Shown: piece after piece, positions 22,677 to 33,937 of the stretch
How positions within the stretch are numbered: the first letter of the stretch is position 1
How the letters are laid out: every line of letters starts with the position of its first letter
Origin: Hymenopus coronatus
Taxonomy: Eukaryota; Arthropoda; Insecta; Mantodea; Hymenopodidae
Assembly: GCA_030762935.1 (NCBI GenBank)
Contig: CM060884.1
Location: 74,722,696 to 74,786,695 of the forward strand
Direction of reading: 5' to 3'
DNA: 64,000 nucleotides
Program-made: the position numbers and the translations under genes
The notes under the pieces: model-generated
The model's database searches: none
Told to the model about the DNA's origin: nothing
Seen by the model: the letters and a program-made list of their open reading frames with translations, nothing else

Positions 22677-22810
22677 CACGGTAGCTCAGTTGATAGAGCA
22701 CATACCTAATAGATAAAAGGTTCCCGATTCGCTTTTATAGCTCACATTATTCCCTAACCTCTTCAGAGTCTGGAAGAATGAATGAGAGAAGGAATGTGTG
22801 ATCTAATAAA
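22677..22810 (+). mobile_element. tRNA-derived SINE with family D-type tail
   Basis: The head GGTAGCTCAGTTGATAGAGC is a clear tRNA A-box region; GGTTCCCGATTCG is a decayed box B. The tail TATTCCCTAACC ... CAGAGTCTGGAAGAATGAAT matches the inverted tail of 14148-14305. Too diverged for a functional tRNA. Confidence 0.8.
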
Positions 22811-22932
22811 TAAAATTAAAGGAAATCAGTAACTCAATAAATGCAGAAATATACGAGTACATTGTTTCAAAAGGACACAAGTATTTGACCGTGCAGTTCA
22901 AGGGGGATACGTATGAATGGAAAGAAAAACAA

Positions 22933-23140
22933 TCTGATGTGTTGCATTCATATGACTTTCTCTACCTGTTCCTCAAACATTCTTGTACATACAAAATGCT
23001 AAATACACAAGAACTACTTAGTTCCTTAGAAGCCGAAGGTTAAAGCAATAGTAAACTTTTTTAAAAGCCGATCAATATTAAACAACTGAGTTCTGTTCGC
23101 TTTACATTCCCAGAAAAGCAAAACAGGGATGAAACAAGGT
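22933..23140 (+). mobile_element. HINE-like repeat, 5' part, subfamily B-like
   Basis: TCTGATGTGTTGCATTCATA and the offset ACTTTCTCTACC are intact. It is interrupted by a minus-strand copy inserted after GGTTTT. Confidence 0.85.
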
Positions 23141-23143
23141 TTT

Positions 23144-24013
23144 ACTTTCTCTACACGTACACGTACATAGTGTATAGAGAAGCTATTGTAATGCACCCAA
23201 ATATTCCATCTCGAGATTTTACCGCAAATGCTTGCTTTGAGACCCCCTGAATGCAGAAAAAGCATTTTTAGAAAAATGTCCGTGTGTGTCTGTCTGTCTC
23301 TGTGTGTGTGTGTCTGTATGTCTGTGTCTGTGTGTGTGTATGTGTGTCTGTCTGTGGGCAACATAGCTCAAAAACGAAAAGACCATTAAATACAAACGTA
23401 ATATTTACATTCGGTATCTTCCTGGTATGCGATACGATGATTTTTAAGGAAATTGACCGCAACTCCAGCTTCACATTGAACATTTTTCGAAAATGTTGAT
23501 TTTCTCAAAAATTGGTCCAACGAGTTTAATTAAAATGTATATCTTAAATTTTCTGGGAAGGGCCTCTGACAACATGTTTATTCTAGATGCACTTTGCGGA
23601 ATTTTGAAAACTGATAAACCGTAAGAGATAGACAGAAGCTTAAAACACAAAAAATGTGGATCGCGATAAAACACACAATTTATGTCATATGCACTTTATT
23701 CATGGACTTGGCCGCTTTCGAGATGCTTCTTGTTATTGATATCAGTTTTAAAATACTTATACTTTTCTCAGACCTTTCCCCTATGGCAGCTTTTCAATAC
23801 TTAGCCTCGCAAAAACGGATTTCAATGTCATAGCAACCACATTTTAAAACATTTGACTGTCGGTATAGCCTAGTGTATTCCTTTAGTTCCTTCTACTTAT
23901 AAGGAAGTAACTAATAAGACCGTTTTGCTAATGTTTTACCATGAAATACAAGAATAACTAACAATAATTTGTTACAAAGATGTAGAGAAAGTATATGAAT
24001 GGAATGCATTAGA
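23144..24013 (-). mobile_element. HINE-like repeat, full length
   Basis: Hairpin ACTTTCTCTACACGTACACG, (GT)n/(GTCT)n tract at 23281-23358, end GTAGAGAAAGTATATG and GCATTAGAT. Confidence 0.9.
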
Positions 24014-24073
24014 TTTTTTTCTGAAGAATACAACATTTTACTCCTTGTTTCATTGTTAAGGAAAACCGATGTT

Positions 24074-24265
24074 CCTTTTTTTTTTTTTTTTTTATTAAGA
24101 GATTGTAAACTAAATATTTTTGTTGCCGTGCGTTCATTCCAAGGCCGTGTAACGCATGTCAGTTTTAGCAATGCACACACGTATAACTGTTTCCATCTCT
24201 TTCTATCATTGTTGCGACTGTTGGTCACGTCTCCAGCCAACAAACTCCTTTACTTAAACAATTCA
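24074..24265 (-). repeat. Dispersed repeat with poly(A) end, copy 1
   Basis: The inverse of this segment recurs at 29030-29190 with about 90% identity by eye. On the minus strand it ends in an A19 run (T19 at 24074-24092), so it looks like the 3' end of a retroposed sequence. A minus-strand frame (LAGDVTNSRNNDRKRWKQLY) is open across both copies and could be the tail of a LINE protein; this is unproven. Confidence 0.65.
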
Positions 24266-24917
24266 CACGAAAATCAACATTTAAATGAACGTTTTTAGCT
24301 CTTATTTATCCCAAATGAATTTCAAATAATAAATACAATTGCAAAATAAAAACTTTTAACTTTAGGCTCGTCAGAAGCAGCTATTTTATTTGGCATCACT
24401 CACAGAAATGGAAGGCCTTCATAATCCAAGGTTAAGTGCATTATAAGTAATTAATTCTCGTACATTTCCAACACAACGCAAATGTTCACGACAATATTAC
24501 ATAATGCGGGGAATAAATGAGAATATGATTTCTGGTCAGTATTTAATAATAATCGGATAATACACAATGTCGGAGCTTTGGTCTGTGATGTTAGTAATTT
24601 CAATTGGGATGCAGGAAATGGGATTAATCCTGATCGACTATCAATTTGGTCTGTTTTGTAATTCCTATAAACAAGAACACATTAGAAGAGTAATAACGGA
24701 TTTGTACGCAGTTAGCTCGACAGGACGCGATACGCGCTGGACTGAAGCCGTTGACGGCGATGGGTCAACATCCTTTCACTGACCACACTATGAACAGAAA
24801 GCTCAATAAATTAATGATCCATGCCATGCATCACATTCCTACAAAAGCTTGTTCTTCTCTCTAATTCGTACTAAATGAGATAAAAATTCACAGAAATAGT
24901 TTTATAATTGAGTTTTT
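24266..24917. other. Unassigned sequence
   Basis: No repeat recognised. A 71-residue plus frame at 24567-24782 has no family features and no reason to be called a gene. Confidence 0.4.
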
Positions 24918-25397
24918 ACTTTCTCTACACGTACTATGTACATAGCGTATAGATAAGGTATCCTATTGTACCCAAAAATTCGAGAGTGGGGTTTCACCAG
25001 ATATATATGTTTTTGGTTTCCTGTACCCCAAAAAAGCATTTTTAGAAAAATATCCGTGTGTGGGACTATGGGAGGGATAGTTCAAAAACGAAATGCCTGT
25101 TAAATACCAAAGATAACGTCCAGTTTTCAAGAAAATGCCTCCACACCCAACTACCCTTTACATTTAATTCATTTCGAAAATGTTCATTTTCTCAGAGATG
25201 GCTGTGACGATTTTGATTAAAATAGCTTATACAAATGATATTTACATGACAAATGTATATCTTAGCAATACTCTCTAAAAATCTGTTTATTCTGGATGAT
25301 TTTTAATCAATTTCCCATAACTGGTAAACTGTAACACATGGACCAAAAACTTACTACAAAGATCTCAATGACTTACACAATTTATGTTATATTAATT
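24918..25397 (-). mobile_element. HINE-like repeat, left part of host copy
   Basis: Good hairpin ACTTTCTCTACACGTACTAT; no real (GT)n tract. It stops in the T-run after TTATATTAATTTTT. Confidence 0.88.
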
Positions 25398-25400
25398 TTT

Positions 25401-26248
25401 ACTTTCTCTATACGTACTATGTACATAATGTATAGAGAAGGTATTGCATTGCACCCAAAAGTTCTATACCGAGATTTCACCGGAAATACATGTTTTGAGA
25501 CCACCTGAATCCAATAAAAGCATTTTTAGAAAAAGTTCCATGTGTGAGATCTGTGTTTGTGTGTGTGTGTGAATAAGACCGATAAAAACCAAACTTAGTA
25601 TTTAATTTCAGTATCTTCTAATGATGCGACACAAAGATTTTCAAGAAAATGCCTCCACCCCAACTATCCCACACATGGAACCTTTTGCGAAAAAATTTAT
25701 TTTCTCAAAAATGGCTCTAACGATTTTGATTAAAATATCATATATTAAAGATATTTACCTGACAAATAAAATATTTATCCTGAATTTTCCGGGAATAGCC
25801 TTTGAAGACTACATCATTCTGGACGAATTTTACGGAATTTTGCATAACTGCTAAACCGTAAGAGGTGGCAAAAAACTGACCGCACAAAAAATGTAGAGCA
25901 CTTTAAAACACACAATTTGTGTTATATGCATTTTTTCATGGAATTTATAGTTTTTGACATATTCCTTGTTTTTGATTCCAGCTTTAAAAAATTATATTTT
26001 TCTCACACAGGACTTTGTCAACTCCTGTCCATAGAAACAAAGGAACTTCAGTCACATTGCAACCAGCTTTTGAGTATCACTTTAATCTATGGTACTCCCT
26101 TATTTCGCTTCTGCTTACAAGGAAGCAAGTAATAAGACTATTTCTGCTATTTTGTTCGATTAGCATTAAATAAATAGATGCATAAGCTTTTTAACAATAA
26201 TTTGTTGCAGGGATGTAGAGAAAGTCATGTGAGTGGAACACATCAGAT
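25401..26248 (-). mobile_element. HINE-like repeat, nested full-length copy
   Basis: ACTTTCTCTATACGTACTAT to GTAGAGAAAGTCATGTGAG and ACATCAGAT. Immediately afterwards the interrupted copy resumes (TTTTCGTGGAGTTGG), so the insertion point is in one T-run. Confidence 0.92.
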
Positions 26249-26280
26249 TTTTTCGTGGAGTTGGCCGTTTTCGAAAGGTG
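26249..26280 (-). mobile_element. HINE-like repeat, short right part of host copy
   Basis: TTTTCGTGGAGTTGGCCGTT continues the block that ended at 25397; it is then lost in a small (TCATAT)n run. Confidence 0.75.
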
Positions 26281-26302
26281 TCATATTCATATTCATATTC
26301 AA

Positions 26303-27005
26303 AAACTCATCGGAAATATGTTTTCAGATATTTTGAATCAGAAAAAAAGTATTTTTAGAAAATTATGCGTGTGTGTCTGTCTGTCAATGTGTGTGTGCCT
26401 GTGTGAACGTGTGGGTGTGTGTCTTGTGTGTGTGGTCAGCATAGCTCAAAAACAAAAATCCTATTAAATACCTAACTTGGTGTTTAAGTTCAATATTTTC
26501 CAAGGATGTGATAGGAAGATTTTCAAGAAAATCTCCCCACCACCAACTACCCTTTACATGCAAACAATGTTGAAATTTTTATTCTCAAAAATAGCTCTAG
26601 GAATTTTAATTAAAATCTTGTATATTTAAAATATCCACATGGCATAATTTTATCCTGAATCTTATGGGAATAGCTTCTAAAGGCCTGTTTATTCTGGATG
26701 AATGTTTTCTGAATTTTTCATAGCTTGCACACAGTAAGACATTGACAAAATATTACTACTCAAAAATGTAGAGTTCCTAACACACTTTTTGTGTGATATA
26801 CATTTTTTCCCCTGGAACTGAGCGTTTTAGAGATATTCCGTGTTATTGGTTTCAGTTTTAAAATACTTTTCTCATATGGAAACGTTCAGTTCTAGGCCAC
26901 GCTTAAAAAACTGATTTCAGTTCCATAGCAACCACATTTTAAACATTTGGGGTTGGTTTAGCCTAGTGTATTCCCTTAGTTCCCTTCTACTTATAAGGAT
27001 GTAAT
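26303..27005 (-). mobile_element. HINE-like repeat without termini
   Basis: Begins at CTCATCGGAAATATG, has a (GT)n tract at 26370-26440 and ends within the CTTATAAGGATGTAA block. Subfamily B-like in its inner part. Confidence 0.85.
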
Positions 27006-27015
27006 GTGATAATAA

Positions 27016-27834
27016 TTTAATGTGTTTCATTCACATGACTTTCTCTTCATCACCGCAACTAATTATTGTTAAAAAGCTTATGCCTTTATTTACTTCATTC
27101 TAATTGAGAAAAAAATAATAGAAATAGCCTTATTACTTGCTTCCTGTAAGTAGAAGCGAAATAAGGGAGTACCAAAGTGATACTCAAAAGATGGTTGCTA
27201 TGTGACTGAAGTTCCTTTGTTTCTATGGACAGGAGTTGATAAATTCTTGTATGAGAAGAGTATAAGTTTTTCAAAGCTGAAACTAAAAGCAACGATTATC
27301 TCAAAAGCAATTAACTCCACGAAAAAGAAATCTCTATGATATAACTTGGGTGTTTTATTCTGATCCACCTTTTTGTCCTTCCTTTACGGTTCAGCTGTCT
27401 AGAATAAACTAGTCCTCAGAGGCTATTCCCAGAAAATTTAAAATATGCATTTTATTTGTCACGTAAATATCTTCAATATACGATATTTTAATCAAAAACA
27501 TTAGAGCCATTTTTGAGAAAATCAAAATTTTCGATACAAAGTTCCATGTAAAGGGTAGTTTGGGGTAGGGGGATTTTTCTCAAAATATTCTTGTCGCATC
27601 CCTGGAAGATACTTAACTTAAATACCAAGTTTGGTATTTTACCGACTTTTCGTTTTTGTGTCATCGTTTTCACAGGCTCAGGGACACACACACAGAGACG
27701 TTTTTCTGAAAATGCTTTTTTTGGATTCAGGGGGCCCCAAAACATGTATTTCCGGTTAAATCTCAGTATCGAAATTTTGGTTGGAATGCAATATCTTTTC
27801 TATACACTATGTACATAGTATGTGTAGAGAAAGT
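27016..27834 (+). mobile_element. HINE-like repeat, full length
   Basis: AATGTGTTTCATTCACATGA start; hairpin CACTATGTACATAGTATG; end GTAGAGAAAGT followed by ATAACTC rather than an A-run, which places the 3' boundary at AAAGT. Confidence 0.9.
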
Positions 27835-27844
27835 ATAACTCTTG

Positions 27845-27908
27845 TTATTATTAACAACAATTTGTTACAGACATGTAAAGAAACTCATGCGAATGGAACT
27901 CATCTGAT
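27845..27908 (-). mobile_element. HINE-like terminus fragment
   Basis: AACAATTTGTTACAGACATG ... GGAACTCATCTGAT: only the last 64 bp of a minus copy. Confidence 0.8.
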
Positions 27909-28413
27909 TTTTAAGAAAAGAGAGTATTTACATTTCCTTTGTCTTGAATCACTATTGGCGAATAGTTTGGTCACCAAGCGATCATAACTTTTGGCTCTGT
28001 GAAGATCTTCCTCAGATCGAAGATGCTAACATGTAGTACAGAAAATACCGCATTCAATTCGGAATGCGCGTCGTGATCATTCCGCCACTGAAAATGAATA
28101 ATGCAGAAGGCAAAGAACTTTCTCCTTCTCTTGCGGAAACACTTTTCTTAAATAATTCAGGATTTGTGAAAGCAAGTTGCATTCTTGATCGATATAAGTT
28201 GGAAAGCAGCGGTGGAGGAAATTTGTACTGCTCTTCAAGAAGGAAAAGCTTAATGGACGTGTTGTTCAACACAACGGCTTCTAAGTTGTTCGTATTGGTG
28301 CATTCTTGTGTACAGCTCAAGTTACTTCATCCGCTCATATAGCCTAAAGATTAAATGCTGGGATTGAAGTTTAAGGGTCCAGGATTAGTAGTAAATTCAG
28401 AGGGGTTTCCACT
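27909..28413. other. Unassigned sequence with short overlapping frames
   Basis: 28064-28342 is open on plus (92 residues) and 28054-28320 on minus. Neither shows a known domain, signal peptide or repeat match. Composition is a little less AT-rich than its surroundings. A host exon or a decayed element cannot be told apart by eye. Confidence 0.3.
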
Positions 28414-28698
28414 GTCACGTAGAGTTCCTTTGTTTTATGGGCAGGAGCTGAAAAATTTCTGTTTGAGAAAAATATAAGTTTTTAAAGATGAAACCAATAA
28501 CAAGGAATATCTCGGAAACTGTGTGTTTTGGCAAGATTTAACTATTTTGTGTAGTAAGTTTCTGTCTATCTCTTACGGTTTAGCAGTTAAGCAAAATTCG
28601 ACAAAATTCATCCAGAACAAAGAGGTCTTGAGAGGCTATTCCCAGAAAATTAAAGTTATACATTTTATTTGGGATGTAAATATCTTTAATATACGGGA
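28414..28698 (+). mobile_element. HINE-like repeat, middle segment
   Basis: From GTTCCTTTGTTTTATGGGCA to TTTAATATACGGGATT, where a mariner remnant starts. Confidence 0.85.
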
Positions 28699-28905
28699 TT
28701 TGCCAACAATGAAGAGGTGGAGTCTGCAGTTAATGACTATTTTACAGACCTCGATAGTTCTCACTATAAACAGGTATCGAAGCTATTGGACATCGCTGGG
28801 AAAAGTGTATCGAGCTGAAAGGACACTATGTAGAGAAATAAAGATGCTTTTTCCTCAAAATTGTTGTGCTTTCTTTGTTAGTTCTGGGAAATCCCTCTAA
28901 GAGCT
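28699..28905 (+). pseudogene. Mariner transposase C-terminus, second lineage
   Basis: ANNEEVESAVNDYFTDLDSS followed, after a frameshift near 28770, by GIEAIGHRWEKCIELKGHY and a VEK-stop ending near 28840. This is the typical end of a mariner (DD34D) transposase: the block after the third aspartate and the KCIELKG-Y-VEK tail. The rest of the gene and the left inverted repeat are missing. It differs clearly from the KCLNLFGDYVEK lineage at 488-1180, so two mariner lineages have been active. Confidence 0.8.
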
Positions 28906-29029
28906 TAAAACATAATTTAACTGTTAATGTGTGTGAAATGTTGCCGAAACCTTTTACTTGTGTTATTAGTATATTTGGAAGACGATGTGTTCAGAAGTGT
29001 TCATTCTAATGCAAAAAGGTGTAAGTAAA

Positions 29030-29190
29030 GGAGTTTGTTGGCTGGAGACGTGACCGACAGTCGCAACAATGATAGAAAGAGATGGAAACAGTTATACGTG
29101 TGTGCATTGCTAAAACTGACATGCGTTACACGGCCTTGAAATGAACGCATGGCAACACAAATATTTAATTTGCAATCTCTTACTAAAAGA
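29030..29190 (+). repeat. Dispersed repeat with poly(A) end, copy 2
   Basis: Inverted copy of 24074-24265 (GAGTTTGTTGGCTGGAGACG ... GCAATCTCTTACTAAAAGA). Here the poly(A) tail has been lost at the junction with the next HINE-like copy. Confidence 0.65.
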
Positions 29191-29995
29191 TCTGAGTGTT
29201 CCATTCACATGACTTTCTCTATACCTCTGTAACAAAGTATTGTTAATAAGCTCATCTTTCATGCTAATCGAGAAAAATTAGAAGAAATATTCTTATTTGT
29301 TGCTTTATTGTAAGTAGAAGCGAAATAAGGGAGTAGCACAGGTTAAAGGGAAAGCCAAAAGCTGGTTGCCATGTGACTTTGTTTGTATGGACAGGAGCTG
29401 ACAAAGTATAAGTTTTCAAAGCTGAAACCAAGAAAAAGGAATATCTCAAAAACGAACAAAATGTATATTACATAAATTGTGTGTTTTAAGATCCTCTACA
29501 TTCAGATTTTGTCCATCTCTTACGGTTTAGTGGTTATACAAAATTCATCCGCAATAAAGTAGTCTTTAGAGGCTATTTCTAGAAAATTCAAAATATACAT
29601 TTTATTTGTCAGGTAAATATCCTTAATATATGATATTTTAATCAAAATCGTTAGAGCCATTATTTATAAAATCAAACATCTCGAAAAAAGTTCCATGTAA
29701 TGGGTAGTTTCGTGTGAGGGGATTTTTCTCAAAATCTTCAGGTCGCATCCCTGGAAGATACTAAATTTAAATACCAAGTTTGGTATTTTACCGACTTTTC
29801 GTTTTTGAGTTATCCTGTTCACAGACACACGGACACACACACACACTCACACACACGGACCTTTTTCTGAAAATACCTTTTTTGGATACAGGTGACCCTA
29901 AAACATATATTTCCGGTGAAATCTCGGCATCGAATTTTTTGGTGGAGTGCAATCAATTCTCTATACACTATGTACATAGTGCATATAGAGAAAGT
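29191..29995 (+). mobile_element. HINE-like repeat, full length
   Basis: TCTGAGTGTTCCATTCACAT to ATAGAGAAAGT; hairpin CACTATGTACATAGTGCA. First of a head-to-tail pair. Confidence 0.92.
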
Positions 29996-30002
29996 AAAAA
30001 AA

Positions 30003-30707
30003 TCTGATGTGTACCATTCACATGACTTTCTCCATATTATTCTTAAAAAGCTTATACTTTTATTTACTTTATGCTAATCAGAAAAAAATAGCAGAAATAG
30101 TCTAATTACTCGCTTCCTTGTAAGTAGAAGCGAAATAAGGGACAACTGTAGGTTAAAATGATAGTCAAAAGCTGGTTGCTATGTCAATGAAGTTCCTTTG
30201 TCTATATGGATAGGAGTTGAAAAGTTCCTGTATGAGAAAAGTATACGTTTTTCGTAGCAGAAGCCAAAAATAAGGAATGTCACAAAAACGACGAACTCCA
30301 CGAAAAAAATGTATATAACATAAATTGTGTGTTTTAATGTGCTCCTCATTTTTTGTGTAGTAAGTTTTTGTCCATCTCTTACGGTTTAGCAGTTGTTCAA
30401 AATTTAGTAAAATTCATCCAAATTAAACTACTCTTCAGAGGCTATTCCCAGAAAATTCAAGATATAGATTTTATTTGTCAGATAAATATGTTTAATATAC
30501 GAAATTTTAATCGAAATCGTTAGAGCCATTTTTGAGAAAATCAAAATTTTCGAAAAAAGTTCCATGTAAAGGGTAGTTGGGGGTGGGGGGATTTTTCTCA
30601 AAAGCTTCGTGTCGCATCCCTGGAAGATACTAAACTTAAATACCAAGTTTGGTATTTTACCGACTTTTCGTTTTTGAGTTATCGTGTTCACAGACACACG
30701 GACACAC

Positions 30708-30756
<49 letters not shown>

Positions 30757-30891
30757 CCTTTTTGTGAAAATGCTTTTTTTGGATATTGGGGACCCTAAAA
30801 CATATATTTCCGGTGAAATCTCGGTATCGAATTTTTGGTGGAGTGCAATACTTTCTCTATACACTATGTACATAGTGCGTATGGAGAAAGT
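30003..30891 (+). mobile_element. HINE-like repeat, full length
   Basis: Starts TCTGATGTGTACC only seven A/T bases after the previous copy; end ATGGAGAAAGT. It carries the longest CA tract of the plus copies. Confidence 0.92.
30709..30752. repeat. (CA)n microsatellite
   Basis: About 21 uninterrupted CA units, preceded by GGACACACGGACACAC from which it seems to have grown. Confidence 0.95.
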
Positions 30892-30965
30892 AAAAAAGGA
30901 AGATAGGTTTTCCTCAACAAGAAACAAGGAGAAGTAAAATGTTGTATTCTTCAGAAAAAAAAAAA

Positions 30966-31434
30966 TCTAATGTATTCCATTCATATACTTCCTCTACATC
31001 TTTGTAACAAATTATTGTTAGTTATGCTTGTATTTCATGCTAAAACATTAGCAAAAACGGTCTTATTATATACTTCCTTATAAGTAGAAGGAACTAAAGG
31101 AATACATTAGGCTATACCGACAGTCAAATGTTTTAAAATGTGGATGCTATGACATTGAAATCCGTTTCTTTGCAAGGCTAAGTATTGAAAAGCTGCCGTA
31201 GGGGAAAGGTCTGAGAAAAGTATAAGTATTTTAAAACTGAAATCAATAACAAGAAACATCTCGAAAGCGGCCAAGTCTATGAATAAGGTGTATATGACAT
31301 AAATTGTGTGTTTTATCGCGATCCACATTTGTGGTCTTTTAAGTTTTTGTCTATCTCTTACGGATACACATTTTAATTGCCATGTAAATATCTTAAATAT
31401 AAGATATTTTAATCAAAATCTTGATCAAATGCTA
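30966..31434 (+). mobile_element. HINE-like repeat, 5' half
   Basis: TCTAATGTATTCC start, then body with a deletion after CTTACGG. It stops in a T-run (GCTATTTTT) occupied by the next copy. Confidence 0.88.
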
Positions 31435-31439
31435 TTTTT

Positions 31440-32251
31440 ACTTTCTCTATATTGTATGCACATAGTGTATAGAGAAGGTATTGTATTGCATTCAAAAATT
31501 CGGTTCCGAGATTTCATCGGAAATACATGTTTTGAGACACCCAATCCAAAAAAATGTCCGTGTGTATGTATGTGTGTGTCTGTGTGCAGCATAGCTCTAA
31601 AACGAAAGCTTTGGTAAATATCGGGCAAGGACACGATGCGAAGCTTTTCACGAAATACGCCGCACTACCAAATATTCTTTAATGGAGCATTTCCGAAAAT
31701 TTTGATTTTCTGAAAAATTACTAACGGTTTTGATTAGGACACGAAATGTTTAAGATACTTTCATAATAAACGAAATGTATTTCTCAAATTTTCTGGAAAT
31801 GCCCTCTAAAGAAATTGATTCTTGATGACGTTTATATAACTCACAAGCTTTGAAAGATAAAAAACTTAATACACAACAAATAAATGCGGATTTTATTAAA
31901 GCACACAACTCGTATCAGAATTTTTTTATTAGAGTCAATCGTTTCCGAGGAACTCTTTGTTATTAGTTACAATTTTAGACTACTTTAATTTTTCTCAAGC
32001 GTGAAGCCAAATTTCGCTTCATCTCTTTTTTGATTTACTTCCGGGAATACAAAAGTGAGCTGAACTTCAATGGTGTCACTTAGCGATGAACATTTAAAAC
32101 ATTTGTGAATTCCTTTATTTACCTCCTACTTATAAAGAGGCACGTGATAAAATCATTTCTCTTAATTTTTATCTCGATTAAAGTGAAGTGGCTAAAGAAT
32201 AATATTTTTTGGCACAGCTTTTGAAGTTCATGTGAATGGAAGAAATCAAAT
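31440..32251 (-). mobile_element. HINE-like repeat, full length
   Basis: ACTTTCTCTATATTGTATGC hairpin, short (GT)n at 31558-31590, end AGTTCATGTGAATGG then AAATCAAAT. Inserted in the plus copy before it. Confidence 0.88.
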
Positions 32252-32324
32252 TATTTTCCGCGGTTCTCCTTTTATTCTATAAAGATGAGCTAAGCTTTGT
32301 GCTCGCATTTCATTTCACCTATTT

Positions 32325-32394
32325 TATTAAACGTTCGATATGACCTACCAGATTAAAGGATATTAAAAAGCTCACTCTACGAGTAGAGAAAGTA
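32325..32394 (+). mobile_element. SINE family B tail plus a minimal HINE hairpin
   Basis: CGATATGACCTACCAGATTA at 32335 matches the tail of the SINE at 42064-42292. It is followed by CTCTACGAGTAGAGAAAGT, a HINE-like terminus whose hairpin has shrunk to one perfect CTCTAC/GTAGAG stem. Confidence 0.7.
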
Positions 32395-32877
32395 AAAACG
32401 TAAAACATATAAAATCCAGCATATTTTTGTGGTAGGTTTGAAACGTTGCAGAAATCCGTTAGGGATTAGAGAGAACAAATCTCAACTGGTGTTGTTTCTT
32501 GTTGTTCTGGGATTAGAAAAGGTTTCTGTTGTCCTGTCCGCAGTTATAAGCATGAAAGATGTGGCAACGCCGCACCTCCCCCTCTCAGAAAGAGTTTTCT
32601 CTCTTGTGTCGCGTTTTTCTTCTTTTCTCCGCATGACTTGTAGAGAAAGTCTTTTCCCCAGTGAACAAAAGAGAAGCGACATGGATACGAAAATATTCAA
32701 ACAACTTTTGCGGCGGATTTCTTCGCTCCGTGTTTATTTATTTTAGGAATTCTACAAATACTCAACTCGGTCAAACATTACCCTTCGTAAACAGAGCTTT
32801 AAGGAAAAGCGAAACGAAATGAAAACTTGCCTTACGCATGACTTAGCTACCATCAGATTTATATATCATATTCTTGC
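32395..32877. other. Unassigned sequence
   Basis: A plus frame at 32429-32746 is open for 105 residues but has no recognisable domain, and the GC-rich T/C stretch inside looks non-coding. No repeat recognised. Confidence 0.35.
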
Positions 32878-33012
32878 AAGGCCTCGCCTCTCACCTAGAT
32901 GGCCAGGGTTCGATCCCAAGCGACCGCATATGAGATTTGTGGTGGACAAAGCAATGCAGGATTCTCCGCCATCGCAATCCACCGGTGCACAACTTCATCC
33001 CATGTGTCCACC
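32878..33012 (+). mobile_element. tRNA-derived SINE family C
   Basis: CTCTCACCTAGATGGCCAGG ... GGTTCGATCCCA gives a tRNA-like box B region, then GATTTGTGGTGGACAAAGC and CACCTGCGGTGCC. Matches 43695-43825 (inverted) and the middle of 62245-62640. Confidence 0.85.
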
Positions 33013-33035
33013 TGCGGTGCCAAAAAAATTTGATA

Positions 33036-33817
33036 CGTCAATTATTGTTAAAAAGCTTATGTTTCTATATGTGTTAATTAACAGAAATGGCCTTATTACT
33101 TGCTTCCTTGTAAGTGGAAACGAAATAAGGGTGTACCATAGGTTAAAGTGATAGTCAAAAGCTGGTTGCTTTGTGACTGACGTTCCTTTGTATGTATGGA
33201 CAGGAATTGACAATTTTTTCAAAGCTAAAAAAAAAAAAAAAAAAGGAATATCTGAACAAAAAATCAATTCCACGAAAAAAATGTATACAACATCAATTGT
33301 GTGTTTTTACGTGCTCTACATTTTTGTGTTACAAGTTTTTGTCCATTTCTTACGGTTTAGCAGTTATGCAAAGTTTCGTAAACTTCATCCAGAATAAAGT
33401 AGTCTTCAGAGGCTATTCGAAGTAAATTCAAGATATATCTACATTTTATGTCAGGTAAATATCTTTAATATACGATATTTTAGTCAAAATTGTTACACCC
33501 ATATTTAAGAAAATCAACGTTTTCGAAAAAAGTTCCATTTAAAGGGAAGTTTGGGGAGGGGGGGATTTTTCTCAACATCTTTGTGTAGTATCCCTGGAAA
33601 ATACTAAACTTCAATACCAAGAGTGGTCTTTTACCGACTTTTCGCTTTTGGGTTATCGTGTTCACAGACACACACACATGGACCTTTTTCTGAAAATGCT
33701 TTTTTTGGATAAAGGGGAGCCTAAACATATATTTCCGGTGATATCATGGTATCGAATTTCTGGATGGAGTGCAATACCTTCTCTATACACTATGTGCATA
33801 GTACGTGTAGAGAAAGT
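33036..33817 (+). mobile_element. HINE-like repeat missing its first 40 bp
   Basis: Starts at TCAATTATTGTTAAAAAGC; A17 at 33228-33244; hairpin CACTATGTGCATAGTACG; end GTAGAGAAAGT. Confidence 0.9.
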
Positions 33818-33937
33818 AAAATGGTATTGTGAGTAAAGGGATTCGAAATGAAGCCGTAATTCTATGAACAATATAAAAGAATTTTGATAGTATTTTTAGG
33901 AATTTCCCAATATTTATAAACATAATATAATTAAAAA

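Noticed and set aside
22677..22750. Functional tRNA gene
   Set aside because: A-box region is good but the T arm and acceptor stem do not pair, and a SINE tail follows.
32429..32746. 105-residue plus-strand gene candidate
   Set aside because: No recognisable domain, a minus frame is also open across the same DNA, and C/T-rich stretches suggest chance openness.
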